Shown here: piece by piece, positions 22,593 through 35,800 of the stretch
Numbering within the stretch: the first letter of the stretch is position 1
Layout: the number at the start of each line of letters is the position of its first letter
From: Acholoe squamosa
Taxonomy: Eukaryota; Annelida; Polychaeta; Phyllodocida; Polynoidae
Assembly: GCA_949317995.1 (NCBI GenBank)
Contig: OX439035.1
Span: forward strand, 83,825,959-83,889,958
Length of the DNA: 64,000 nt
Reading direction: 5' to 3'
Position numbers and translations under genes: made by a program
The notes under the pieces: generated by a model
What the model was told of the DNA's origin: nothing
What the model saw: the letters and a program-made list of their open reading frames with translations, nothing else
Databases searched by the model: none

Positions 22593-25500
22593 TTACGCAT
22601 GGCTCTCTCCGGGTGATGATTCAACAACGGAACTAATGACAGTGGTGTTAGGAGAAGCACCAATGGAGGCAGAAAAACCAGGGCTGATAGATGACCGTCG
22701 ACGAGTAGAACGCGCACGGTTGACTGCCGGTGGGGTTCCTGCAGCAAATACTTCTGAAGCAACTGAGCAGTCCCCATTGAAGGACACTGCAGGTGAACCT
22801 GTAGCAGCACTGGATGTTGAGGCATATGAGTAGAGGCTAGAAGTGTCATCCAAGTCATAGCTGGCAATGCTATACAGGCTACTCAGACTGCCAATGCTAG
22901 ACATACTGGTCATGCTGCTTGTGCTTGACTTGCGCCTCAGGCGGAAACTGCTGCGGCTGGTAGTGCGTGTTAAGTGTCTATTCTGATCCACACAGTCCCG
23001 TCCAGATTCACTTGTTACCACAATGCCTAGCCGTTCACGTTCTGCTGCCAGCTGGGCACGTATGCAGGAGACCCACTGTCTCTTGTCATGTTCGTCATTA
23101 GCCTGTAACGTGTAGGACTGAGGCTTCTGTGCAGTGCCACCTGTCACCCTGAATTGGTTCTTTCCTAGAGGCAAAGAAAAGAAGTACAGCTCTTTAAAAA
23201 AGTTCATCAATATTATGATCGTGAAAAGAATGATAACTGGATTACTGCCACCAACACACTTACAACTATTTCCTAGGGCATGTGTAGAATCGTATGTATG
23301 TCTTATGTCTCAAAGTTACGGCAGGGCTTACACAAAAGATTTTGACAGTAGCTGCTATACACTTACCACTAGAGTTTTGTGAGAAGGTGCTTCTGAAGGA
23401 CCCACGCTTTGTTTCACCATCCTGGAGGTCGTCGAGAAGTAGGTCAGACACTGGTATGGGTTGACGATACACCTGGTAGCGCAGTTGGTGGCTGCGGGTA
23501 GCTGGCCGTGTCAACACCAGGATACGGTCAAACATGAACACATGCAGCTTCTGGAACACAGGATAATGAATCTTTTAACTTCGGTCTTTTTCACCTTTGA
23601 CGAGAAGATAACTTCATTGCATGCAATTTACTTCTAGAGATGACCCAACAATATCTTGAACAAAAATGACTTGGAAAGTTGATGCAAAGGTTAAGAGTCT
23701 GGTAGGGTTCTTTACTCCGACCTGTATCACTGTCAGATCAGGATCATTTAGATATTCCATATACTCTTCTACGGACTTGTACATTGAATTTCATCTAGAA
23801 AGCAGCTGGTTAGTCGAAAGATGGATAAATGTATATGAATGCTGAAGACAACTTACCGTGCCCCTGTTGTTTTTCAACACGCCATCACAGATGATCGCCT
23901 TTGCTTCCTTTATGAGAGGATGTTTCTGCACAAAAAAAAAAGCAGATCATTGTTACATGTTAGTACACAAGAAATATCATATCTTTGCCAGTACGTTTAT
24001 GTACATATATGAGAGAAATATGTAGATGTAGAACTCAGGTGTACATGACAGAATTTATCAACTAGCCTACCCATTTGGGAAAAGATTATCACAATATTTT
24101 GCGGCTTCTTACCTGCTTGTCATCGATAAACTCAAGTTTTTCATAAGTGAACTTGCACTTGGCCTCCCCAGTCTGCTTGTCCACCTCCTGAATGATCTTC
24201 TCAATGGCCTCTATTGCTCGTTCTAGTAGAGCGTGGTCTGTGTGGAACTCATCTGTCTGTGGAAAAAAGTAAGAGAAACATATGAAACCCTGAAAGCAAG
24301 TGAGTCTGCCCAGACACAGAATCATTTCAAGAACATTATGGTCGTGTTATCATTACACCACCATCATTTCCTATTGGCAATTAAAAAAATATTCTACCTT
24401 TTTCTGTATGCTTCGCAGCAGGAGTGGGTACTTGACAAGTCGGCTGCGTGGGATGTCCAAGAAAGACCAGAGGTCAAGACGACGACTGAAGGGTGAATCT
24501 TGACAACGCTGAAGGAAGTCTTCAATGGCAGGGTCCTTTTTCTTCTGGTCAAGCAGAGCCCGAGCATATACTTGATTGGCACAATATGGTATGTACAGTT
24601 CCAAACGTGGGATCTGAAAAGTTAACAGGTAAAAAATTCAAGAATTTTCAAGATACATGTACTTAAAACTCACCATGACTACATATGCTGGTAATGCTGA
24701 ATACCACTCAGTGACAGATGTGTTACTGAAGCCTACTATCAAATATTACAGCTTCGATTTGATTTTATAATGAAGACCAGTTTCAAAACTGCTATTTTGG
24801 ATCAATTAATTCTGTACATGCATCCACTTACCCAGTTCAGAAGCACTTCACCGACAAACTCAGTGGTACCATCAGGTAGCCGTTGGTCTCGGAGTTGATC
24901 AACGAGGTCTGAAAGGAAAACAAATACTATCAATAAATCTGATTCGGTGAGTTCATCGGCCAGTTCATCTTTAAGATCAATAGCCCTTTAAAGTTCTGAA
25001 AGCGCATTACTCGTGACTAAAGAACCTTGAGAAAGCTCATACATAACAACAAGTCAAGTATGCCACACTGTATTTAGATGTAAACTTTTATATGAATTAG
25101 GGAGACAAAGTCTATGAGGAACCAGTTACCTTGATGGAGTGGGATCATCTCGTACAAAGAACCAAAGATCTGTTTCAGTTCTGCCTCTGTCATCAGCTTT
25201 AATTTGCACAGCGAGTCGTGGTATGTCTGTAGCAGAACATGTGACAAGATTATGTGTTAGCATTGAGATCATTGCAAGGAGAATAACCACAGTAGTTTGT
25301 ATGTTATCTAGAATAAAGGAATCCCGAAAGGCTCTAGACTATCTCATTAGTTTCGGAGTTTAACCACCAAATGTACAAAAAATCATAACTTCAAATTATA
25401 AAAATAAGAAGGTAAAATTACCTAAGTAAAAGGTCAATATCAAAGCCAGATACTTACCAATTTGACCATGTTGAGGTCTTCGATGAGATCTTCTTCATTC

Positions 25501-28324
25501 TGATATAACTCAAAGATTGCCTGTAAGCAGAAGAGTAAAAGAAAACTTGGTATTAAGGACAGAAATTTCTAAAAGATGTATGAAACATGTTCTCCCTATT
25601 AATGAGTCTTTTTCATAGACCTGCCGGTACCTATGCAAGCAGCTGTGAAATAAGATTATATTTCGCATCTACTACTGAAGATGACAATATTTTCAGCCTA
25701 CCTCCTGGCGGTCCATCTCTGAATGCGTACAGCGCTGCTTGGTATCTTCCTCTACAGTCTCACACCAGAAGGTGCTGAGGCGACGTTTGGGTGGAGTCGG
25801 TGCAGGGCCCTGGTAAGACTTAATGGCATCCTTTTTCCTGCCTGGTGAAGGTGACAAGAGGCTCTTCAAACTAAGTGTCCGCTGTAATAAAAGATACATT
25901 CATGTTTAGCAAGGACTTAATGGGCATTCCCGATGCTATACATCTTAAAGGGAACATTCCTGGTATATAACTGACTTAAATTTAAGGTATGTAAATATGT
26001 TTATATATTTCGCTTTCTTATAAAACAACTTTACTGAAAGTATCACATTAATAACAATACACACTTCTTCCAGAAGTTGTAAATTACCTAATCAAATTCA
26101 CTTGTTCATCGTAATCTAATAAAGTAATATAGATGTTCTATAATATTAAATCAAAAGGTGTCACTATGTCAATCTAATTCAGCCATTCCGGGACATATAC
26201 ATTACAGACCGCCCATGCTATTTTCTAGGACGACACAATGTATGTACAATAGCAAAGATGCAATATACAACACAAAACTTAATTTGTCATGCCTAAACAT
26301 GCCATCACCCTTACACATCTAGTGACGATAAGAGTACAGATCATTACCCCCTTGTTATCTGGATTAGTCAGAATTTATTTTTGAAAAAGACATGCTCCAG
26401 AAATATGCTGAATATTTAGTAAAACTTAATGTTATTCTGTAACGTCCAGTCCATTAGCTGTTGAACGTTTAGTTAAAACAGAGAAGCTTTTATTGGGTGT
26501 GTGAGGAGATTCAGTGAGGGAGTGGCAGGGTCATTGACATTAAACAGAAACAGAACATGAAAGGCAGTTATTTTGCCTCGGGTGGACGAGAATTGTGAAT
26601 ACGGTTGTCATGGAATTCATAAGCTAAGGGACTGTCAGCAGCATTGTCATCCCAATTGTAAGTCTAGTAACTAAAGAGTCTCACAGGCTACAACAATTAA
26701 TTCAGTCAGGGATGTGTGATGGTCGAAGCAGAGTTAGGTGCTGACTTAAAAGTATTCATAATCTAAGCCACAACCGTAATCAAAGCCTGGAAATGCTGCC
26801 TTTTGGGCATAGCTTTTCACCTTGGGCTGGCGTGGAGGTGGCTGTTGTGAAATTTGGACATTTGAGACACTAGGACGCAGCGCTCGCATAGGGGTGGGTA
26901 TATGCGGCTTAGGTGGCTGCTGAGACAAGTGACTCTTTATCTCACAGTGCTGTAGCTTTCTCATTGGCGTAAGGATATTTCGCATATTTATTTTCCTCTG
27001 CAATGGGCAACAACATCACACATTGGAGTACTTGTATGTAAAACTTAAAATGCGTGTAAATTATACACAGTGTATTTTACATCTAAGTTATTTGTTATTA
27101 GAGTGTTTAGGAGCTCTAAAGTAACCTTTATATGTAAAACCTCTTGCATAATGACGTTACATTAACCTCTGATTCTCAAAATATCTAAAAATAGCTCTAA
27201 ACATTCAAAGTTCTAGTTGTTATAAACCCCAAAATTACAAGACCGTGTGTATCATCAAAACTAAAATATAAGTACTGTTTGATTCTAGAATTTCTCCCTA
27301 TTGGTTGTACTATATATTATTATCGTAGTTCACTGTGCATGGAGGTATGAGCATCAAGACTAAATTGTATCAAAGAAAAGTGCACTCAGAAGAGAATGTG
27401 GACCAAAAAACCAATGATAACCCAGCAAAGACAAGATGGGATGATGATTAAAAAGTAATGTAAGCTTACCGATAGTGACTGGCCGAGCTTCTTTCCTGTT
27501 TTGTTCATTGGTGACAGAAGATTTGAAAGTGAAGTCATCTTGGCCAGTGATGATCTCCTCCTCTTTTTCTTATCCTGTGGAATAAGTTTTTGATTGTAAG
27601 TTCAGTGGTATGTTTCTTTGTATAACACGAACTCAACTTGACATTCCATTCATACAAACCTGTTGAACAACGAAGGTCAGTTATTTTTTACCATTCTATT
27701 TCTCTCTCACTTGGGAGAGGTGATTTGATATACTCTACAGAAAACGGTAAATGTATAGAACTTTAATACACATAATAGTATGTACTTTTTACAACTCAAC
27801 ATCAAAGCTCTACTCACTACATCTATGTCAAGGTCCACGCTCTGCAGGCTCAGTGTGTCTTCATCTTGGTCGTCTTTATTACGCTTTCGTTTCCGCTAAT
27901 AAAAGATAAAGTTTTATGAACATATTTTCAATATGGTACGTAAGATGCATATCAATTTGAAAAGAATTATAGATATAGATGCATACCATAATCAGAAATC
28001 TAAATTAGACCTGATTTGTTATTACCAGTATCTTAACTTCACTGATATCAGGAGTGACGAGTGTGTCTAAGATTACATTTACTTGATATAAAAGCCTTCT
28101 ATTTTTTTCCCAACAGCCCCCTTACCACTCGTACATGTATAAGGAAAATAAATGCCATTCAAAAATTTCATAAATCATGAAATCCTGATCAAATCTGAAG
28201 ACTTACATCCTTGGGAAAGGGCGAGAATCGCATGAAAAAAATTATTACCTTGGGTGTCATATCCAACGTTGGGCTTTTGAACATAAGATTATCCAGATCG
28301 TGTAATTTGCCGATATGACAGGCT
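22593..28324 (-). CDS. ARHGEF3: Rho guanine nucleotide exchange factor, ARHGEF3/NET1 family
   Basis: Twelve minus-strand exons with GT-AG borders, all in phase: 28207 or 28249-28324, 27818-27895, 27470-27574, 25702-25881, 25458-25520, 25130-25226, 24832-24908, 24398-24613, 24113-24256, 23857-23925, 23367-23550 and 22593-23164 (TAA at 22593-22595). About 620 codons are visible. The N-terminal Lys/Arg-rich part (K-K-K-R-R-R-S-S-L) resembles the nuclear signals of NET1. The DH domain spans exons 25458 to 24113, with S-P-F-S-R-R-L-D-L-W-S-F-L-D-I-P-R-S-R-L-V-K strongly conserved. The PH domain (23857-23164) holds Y-Q-V-Y-R-Q-P-I-P-V and L-Q-D-G-E. The tail is Ser-rich. The family activates RhoA/RhoB by GDP-GTP exchange. 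The upstream exon with the start codon was not found; the first exon listed begins in phase 2. Confidence 0.9.
23722..23784 (-). other. Possible alternative first exon within the RhoGEF gene
   Basis: ATG followed by 20 codons (M-Y-K-S-V-E-E-Y-M-E-Y) to a CAG|GTCGGAG donor. It ends in phase 0, matching the next PH exon, which starts in phase 0 (K-L-H-V-F-M-F). In-frame stops lie just upstream, so it could only act as a starting exon giving a PH-only product. It may be chance. Confidence 0.25.
26746..26997 (-). CDS. Possible alternative terminal exon of the RhoGEF gene
   Basis: A TTGCAG acceptor at 26998 opens a phase-0 reading frame of 83 codons ending in TAA (R-K-I-N-M-R-N-I-L-T-P ... G-L-D-Y-E-Y-F). 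It sits between exons 27470-27574 (ending in phase 0) and 25702-25881. Use of this exon would end the protein before the DH domain. Inside are two related Pro-rich segments (P-P-K-P-H-I-P-T-P-M-R and Q-P-P-P-R-Q-P-K). Composition looks coding rather than intronic. No relative is known to me. RNA evidence is needed. Confidence 0.4.
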   Translation of the reverse strand, partial: RKINMRNILTPMRKLQHCEIKSHLSQQPPKPHIPTPMRALRPSVSNVQISQQPPPRQPKVKSYAQKAAFPGFDYGCGLDYEYF

Positions 28325-28511
28325 CTGCAAGTAAGAAAGTACTAAATGAACAATGACATCCATTTTGAAAGAATAAGACATAAAAAACATAAACTGAATG
28401 TTTAACAGGTTACAGATTGAAAAAAAGAATACTGGTACTAGGTGTTATTTTGACAAAATGTTGCATGACAATTTAGGTATGGTCCGATTCATCTATTAGC
28501 TAGGGACCAGC

Positions 28512-28854
28512 CAGGGCTCAACAAATCCTTGTGTCCAATGCCCGTGACTCAAAAATAATTCTCTGGGCACAAAATAAATTTCAAGTTGTGCCCAATGGGC
28601 ACAACTGTCAAAAGACTACAACCCTTTGTTTATTGATTTGGAGGCATGCTTATTCCACTATTCTTCTACACTGCAGAAGTTATCTGTGTGTAGTTTTATT
28701 GTCTTGAAACTACTGTCCCATTTATCGAAATATGTAATTATTTTGAGTAGAGAAAGCACAGGTGTCGGGCAGAGAGCTTGCCTGCTGGGCACCACTTTTT
28801 TTTGTCCTTGTGCTCAATGGGCACACATTCTCCAAACTGATTTGTCGAGTCCTG
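28512..28854. mobile_element. hAT-like MITE with 5-bp target duplication
   Basis: TIRs CAGGGCTCAACAAATC and (inverted) CAGGACTCGACAAATC match at 14 of 16. Direct repeats CCAGC at 28507-28511 and 28855-28859 flank it exactly. Internal gggcac and its complement recur. It is 343 bp and non-coding. CAGGG-type ends and a short duplication are hAT hallmarks. Confidence 0.75.
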
Positions 28855-28859
28855 CCAGC

Positions 28860-31800
28860 TATAATTAAACACATTTATGTTTTCAGGACTTCTAGTAACT
28901 GAGTGGCAGTCAAATGTCTAGGATCAAGACAACGCTGCCCTTAATAGTCATCTCGATATAGCATATTCATATTTGTGATAACAGGGTGGTGACAATTTGG
29001 ACAAAACGTTTACACAACGTTGTCTCAATATGAGTGTCAGGAAGAGGCGGAAGCATACTGGGCAAGTGGCATTAGTGTAGATCCTTTGGGCACCGCCCTT
29101 TGGTGGTGATACCGTCAATGTCGCAATACTGTGGTTTTGGAAGCAAAGCTGCTTTCCACAAACATGACAATCTTGTCACGGCAAAACCTTCTTTCACTGA
29201 GGACTTCGGTATTACAAATTAAAAGATAAAGGCAGTTTCCACCTCACTTTTGTCAGTGGTACAGTAGGCACTAAATCCTGTGTCTCGTACCCTCATTATA
29301 CGTTTATATCGTATGCCCTGGTGGGGTCATTATTTGAGAACACAATACCTGTAACTGTGACAGGAGTGAGGGATCAATATGGGGTGTTTCCTGGAAGCAG
29401 CTGGAAGACCACCTTGTATAAATTATCCGTGCGGGTCAATGGAAACCCTATGATTTGACTGTGATGTGCAGTAGTGCAGACAGTTTGAGTGTCCGGGTGC
29501 CTGAATACAGGGAGGTTGGAGACCGCTCTGCCGCCCACCTGTCCGCATTCCAGCACATTGTGTCTACATGACAGGGCAGGAGGCGGCTGCCCCTCCATCC
29601 CCTCCCACTTCTAGCCTTACCTAGCCACAGTGACACTCACACCGGCGTCTGGGGGGCAGGAGGTATATTACGCAGATGGATCACCTCTATGTGTGTTAGA
29701 GTTGGTTCAAGGGAGAGGTGCTGGTTGGGGGAGGGGGTGATGGTACCTAGGCCTGGGTTGACAGGTCATTCCATCTCTCTGTACCGAATTCCATCATTTT
29801 ATTTTTTATTTACACACTGTGTGTGCACCCCCGCTCTCTATTCTTAGTTCAGTGACTCACTCAAGTAGATTTACCAACAATGATATTTATATATGCCTCT
29901 ATGTGTATTCTATCTGATAAGTGCATGTAAAGAATTCACAAACACACGACCAGTACCATTCCAAAGGCAATACAATGTACAATGTATTTAGAAGAGACCT
30001 CACTGTATACTTTCCCTATAAATACCGGGCTATGTTGTCCCTGCCGTGAAAAGTCAATCTTGAGACGAAATGCAAGTGCCAAACGTTCATTTTTGAGTTC
30101 TCTCAATTTTAAGGTGAAATTGTCTATTCAGTGGAGTGCATACATTGACCATTCTGGTATTTTCATAACTAGTAAAACCTCAATAGGGTTGATATAAGAT
30201 ATGCCCCTATCCCATCCATTTACCTCCAGAAAATACTATAACTGAACATTACACAAGTACTACCATAAGAAACAGTGCTAAGTGTGTAAAATAGATCTAA
30301 AAAGTTACTGCCTATCACCGAAAGGCGGATTTCTCTGTGAGGACAGAACAACCACAATGTCTCCCTAGTCATCGTTGAAGACGCCCATCCTCTGTCATGA
30401 CGTAACATGACGGATATTGTTTCTTCAGCACTGTCGGCTTAGTTGCACATATGACGCAACCTGACAACCTCAGCTACAATGATTTATATCCTTAGGCCAC
30501 TTTCCTACTTGGCTTTAATATTTAGGGTAATCGAGTTTCTACACTTGCGTAAGCATGATGATCATTATAAGTGAACCAGATAGGTGTGCATAGGGGTAGT
30601 AAATGTGAAGTTGAAGGCGTTATATGAAGTCCTGTAATACTGTATAGAAAAGGTATGTGAGAATAAAGTGCAGATTCAAACTGGTTGTTCGATCAAGCAG
30701 GTTAGAACGTATACCAGATAGGTTAATACACATACCAACACCCTCCCCCGCTAGAGCCTCAGGCTTGATCTCTGCGTCTTACAAGTATCCGCTGTGATTT
30801 GAATATGAGAAGTTTATTCATTGAGACACTCAGACTGTGATTTAGATAAGTGAGATTGTGTGATATTAGAATTGATCTCTGTGTGATTCATCCCGACCTA
30901 TTTCCTATCCAGTGGAAAATGTCCTGACTGGACGAGATCATCATTTTATGACAGCTGTATTTGTAGCCGTTACAGTGAACACCCCCCCCCCCCCAACCCA
31001 TCTCCCTTCTGCTACCCGATAGACCGATAGAGCTACCAACTTCAACCCCCACTGCCGGTTTCCTTCCGCCACCTGTTAAGTGGTATGACAATAGAGGTAG
31101 GAAGGGGACATCCAACCCAGCGAGGTTACCGGGGTTAGGTGGACGCCACTAGGTTTCTTCTACGTCATTGTTCGGTAAAATGTGGGATAAAATAATAACT
31201 AGATACAAGTTCTAGGATAGGGAAAGCAGGAACTTTTTCCGATGAGCCTGTGCGTCTGTGGTGGTGGGGCGGATATTTTACACAGGCCGTTACAGGATGA
31301 AGTGATAGAATTACCAAACAAAACAACTGTCACTAATCTGGTGAATAGTGTTGTTATTCTTTAGGATTTCTGTGAAGATAAAAAGCTGCACCGAGGGCTT
31401 ATACAAAGTCATTCCGTGCAAAGCTGGGTTAGTACATTGTACCATTGGTAATGCTATATGTTGTATGTTATTGAAACATGTGAAAATAAAGGTGGTACCT
31501 GTTGCAACTGTTTTGTGCTATTTGTAACTCCTTCTGTATGAATGCGACTTGAAAGAGTCAACCAGGTTTCCTCACCATTAAAGCTGGGATTAGTGTAATC
31601 CATGGACACATGCACTGGCAGCTGCTGTGTAATACATGTACAAATAGTAGGTGCATATTTGGTTTTGTTGTGAAGCTGCGCAAATGGTCCGAATATAAGG
31701 ACTTCTATACTAAAGGCTTCCAAGCCCAAAGGCGCCTTAATCTAGGCTCTAGTCTAGCCTATTCTAGGTAATGTGTAAATGTACCCAAATACGATACAAA

Positions 31801-33520
31801 ATGTCGGGCCTAACTTATGGTTTATTTTATGACACTTTGGAATTTGGTGTTCTATAACCATAAGTTTCCAACTTTGCCGTGAGCGTTTTCAATTCAAAGA
31901 CAAAGGTACATCATTCATGCAATGTCCCAAGGCACATGGCACGAGTCTGGAGGGCCGTACTGGCGGGGATGGTTGGCGAGGATTACCTTAATCATCAAAG
32001 TACACCAGCTGATGCCCAGTTGGTAGGGTTGGGGGGATAATAGCAGCGATTAACGGTAGGGGACGCTCGGCAAAGGTCGTTTGTTTCTAGTCAAGTGGGT
32101 CCTTATTAGCACGTATAAGTAACTATTATCGCAGCTGTTTTATAGGATCAAAGAAACTAAGCCGCACTGCATACCCCTAATAGAAAAGGACTTCAGAGTA
32201 ATGACCACCCCAGGCGGTCTCTCTAACTATACCAAGGATGCTCCTTTCTGGTTTGAAGTAATTATGTCGAACCTATTACATCGCCTCAAGTAGATACAAT
32301 TTTGGCCAGATGCGGATTTCATTCAAACAATGTATGACAACGATTTCCAAGCCCCACCATTACAATAACGTTGGACCGTCTATCAAAATTAATTTGACTG
32401 TCGGTACTGTGCAAAAAACATTGTTTTCTACACTCACAAAACCAGTCTAGTTCCAGAATTGACCTATTCTACAGTATCACCGGAAATGGTATCAGAAAGT
32501 AGAAAGGTATGCCCTGGAGCTGCAGGTTTTGAATTAGACAAAGGTTTAGCAGCTTGTCGAAAATTAGCCCCTAATTTGGCCTAAGTATAAGTCTTAGCCT
32601 AAGTTTGCACCTAGGCCAGGCTAGGGAAACCCTAAACACCGTTGTCCTGAAAATAACCCTGTAACTATTATAAGGATGCAGACACTGTTTTTATAAATAT
32701 ACCTACCAGGAGTACAACCACAACATGTTCAATTCTGTAATTGACTGTCATGGGCGGAGACCAGACTACAAACTTCCAAAGAGTGGTATGGTGGTGGTGG
32801 TCAGTAAGTATGACACTTGTAACTTGTTGTGCCAGCTTTCAATGTGTGAATGCCAACATGTCACTCTGAAGTGGTTTTAACATTCACACTTCAGTGTAGC
32901 GCACACCTGCCAAGGCGCCCCCCCCCCCCCCCCCCGCCTCTTCTAGGCGTGTACCAATTCTTTTACTGTTGAAAATAACATTTTTATATTTACCCTAGAT
33001 CTAGTTAACAACAAAATTATCTTGGTAATCTTCCTTTAACGGCATACGCACTGACTTGCGGGAGGAACAGTGGTCTACTCCCTTTCTTGTCTGCACTGCA
33101 GTCAGAACCAGTGGTAAGAATGTCGGCTTGTTGGGGAGAACAGATAAGACATCATAAGACTGATAAGTGTCCAAGGCCAGGCTGGGTTCCCCACAACAAT
33201 ATTCGTTCACTAGAAAAGGGGGATAAACCCTTTTCAGAAAATATGTAGACCCCCTAGAAAATATTACATCATAGAATCTACATGTGATGCAGTATTTTCT
33301 AATCCTAAGAATAGAAAAGAAATTAATTTTAAATTAGCAAAAATGTGACTTTTTCCATACTGACTGGCCAGACACCCCACCCCCATTCATCAATATTTAA
33401 GTACCTGGCATCCAGAAAATATACCGGCTTTTCCATTGACATTGTCCAAAATTTATTTGACGCCCCCCCCCTAAACTTGACAGGTCCAAATATTTTCGAT
33501 TTTTTTTCATGTGATGCACT
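28860..33520. other. Intergenic sequence upstream of the RhoGEF exons
   Basis: It should hold the missing 5' exon(s) and promoter of the RhoGEF gene, but none could be defined. It contains C/G runs (30979-30994, 32918-32937) and short ORFs without good splice sites. No RNA gene or clear TIR element was seen. Confidence 0.4.
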
Positions 33521-33524
33521 TTCT

Positions 33525-33756
33525 TTAAGGGAGTGGTCATTATTTATCAACAGGGGGTGATGGGTTTGAGGGGGGGCATGTTCAAAATTTACAATCTGTT
33601 TTAGCAAAAGCCTGCGCACTTCTATAGAGAGTGATGCGAAAATTCTCCGACGCAGGGCCGGCAAAAAATTCTGACTGTAGTCTGTAATCGAGGGGGGAGC
33701 GTAAAAAATTCATGCTCTTCCCCCCTCTTGATACCGGTAAATAATGACCAATCCAT
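33525..33756. mobile_element. MITE, GGGAGTGGTCATT family, copy B
   Basis: The left end TTAAGGGAGTGGTCATTATT is preserved. The right end (taaataatgaccaatcc) is partly eroded. The shared core appears as aaaagcctgcgcacttctat. Non-coding. Confidence 0.6.
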
Positions 33757-35247
33757 AATATTTGAATTTTGTAGGGATGTGCACCCGAAAATTATATTTT
33801 GCACCATCCAATCGAAAATTATACCACAGGAAAGAAGAAATCTATGCCAACATGTTTTTTGAATGAGTGTAATAGTGATTTACAAGAGAAGCAGTGCATT
33901 TTTTAATTAAAAAAGTTTTTTCTGTCACCTTTTTCTGGTCATTATCAGCTCTGTGAGGGAAAATTAGGTCAAGTCATGCCTCACTGACCACACTGATGTT
34001 TTTGTTAATTCTTGGTCATTTTTTGAGTTTGAGATCTCTACTGAAAGTTTAAGACATTAATAGTTACCATAGAGGGAGAAATAATGAAATATCTGGACAG
34101 ATTATATATAATTCATTGAGACGAAAAGTCCCGGAACTACGGCAACGGTCCGACGTCAGCACACTGGATGCCGGGGACAAAGTGGTGCTCTGTGCTCTAT
34201 GCTTCCCTTTATGTACCATAATAAAATTGCTACATTGGAGCCCTGCACACTTTTTAGATGCATATTATGTCCGTTATACTGCCCCAATCTCTTTTTTTTA
34301 AATGAATGCAGCATCATCATCCCTCCCATTAGATCGTACTGGCTTAATGACAATATGATGGGTGTTATTTATTTGGAAAATTTAGACATTCAACGCTGCA
34401 CGCAACGCTGAGGCAGACAAAATTGTCCCCCGGACAATATGGCGCCGTCCGTCTGCATGTGACACGTAACCCTGGCGACATGCTAGGCATCGTGGTTACC
34501 GTCCACATGAATTCAGAAGAGTTTTGAATTAATAACTGAAAATATTAAAACTAAATATTTTCGCAACTTTTTTGAACTTATATAGGGACAACCACAAAAG
34601 TGTGTACTTTTAGGATCCTTGATCAGCTATTCATTATCCATTATCCCAAATTAGCCCAAAGCTAAAGAGTATAGGAGAGTTGAGTAAAAAATCCAAGAAT
34701 TTCAGGTCAGCTTACCGCACTGCCATTTAGAAAATTTTGACTTGACTTTCCAACATGATCTATAATACTTATCTTAGTTCCTTGTGGTGCAAAATATAGC
34801 CCCATAATATCCAAACTGTTGTGCTTAAAGTGGTATAATTAGTTAGGCACTGAAATACCTCCACTGTGTGAGTCTGCTGCAGTAGAGGTGTGAAACTGTG
34901 ATAAAGCTGAAACTGGGTAGTGTAAAACTCTCCTTTCTTTGCAAGCTCATTCTGAAGCTATTTACTGGAGGATCTTTACAAAAAAGGGCTCATTTTACCA
35001 GGCTTGGCTAGACCTTCAAAATTTTGCCTTTGAGCCCATTGAAGTTCAACCAAAAGTTTAGAACCATTTTATGATGAGAAGATCACTGAGCACCTAAAAA
35101 TAAATGGTTCCCACCTGTTCTATGGTTAAAAATGATTTAGAAAATGTATAGCTTTTCTTTTATAAGGGGCTGCAGTATGTTTGACAGACCCTGCAAACTT
35201 TTTGGGCGAGATTATTTCTGGACACTTGTCTCAACCTCCCCCATGTT

Positions 35248-35800
35248 GGGCACTTACTTTTCAATTAAGACCTTATTGCATGCATTTTATATAGTGAGGA
35301 ATTGATAGCTGTGATAAAAATAAGTGGTTTTGCTTTTTAAATGAAGTTTATAAGACAATTTATATGGAAGTTATGATCATTCAAATATCCTGAGTCAAAG
35401 ACGATATTCTGCAGTGGTTCTGTCAGAGCGTGCAGTTGAAGGGAAAAGGTGACCTCAAAAATTTGCTTTTACATCGTTTGATTATGATAAAATGTATCAT
35501 TATTTACATTCTTGGGGTATATCTTATTTATCTGAAAAGAAATTTGCCCAAAATAATGATTTCAGTGATCTAGTCTACCTTGGATTCATCTTGCTTGATC
35601 ACAAAATTGGATCCAAATTAAACTTTTAACTATTACAGAATTCTGGGTCTGATTTGGTACCTTTGGCCAGTCATAATTCCACTTTAAATTGACATAGAGA
35701 CTTCATTTAAAAAGCAAATCCACTTCTTTTCTCAAGATCTATCCATTGCTCATTAGATAAGTTTAATGGGATAAAGTCTTGAAAAATTAGGTAAGTGCCT
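35248..35800. repeat. Fold-back element with ~130-bp arms
   Basis: The arm at 35248-35385 (GGTTTTGCTTTTTAAATGAA within it) is matched in inverted form by 35665-35800. The arms agree at most positions with small indels. It is AT-rich and non-coding, and its outer limits are not sharp. Confidence 0.6.

Noticed and set aside
32918-32937. Long C run as a possible structured or regulatory element
   Set aside because: A single homopolymer without repeated G-tract spacing is weak evidence for a quadruplex. Similar runs occur in the MITEs.
33001-33210. Minus-strand ORF of ~69 codons with plausible composition upstream of the RhoGEF exons
   Set aside because: No donor in the required phase 2 and no resemblance to the family's N-terminus. 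It could not be joined to the first supported exon.
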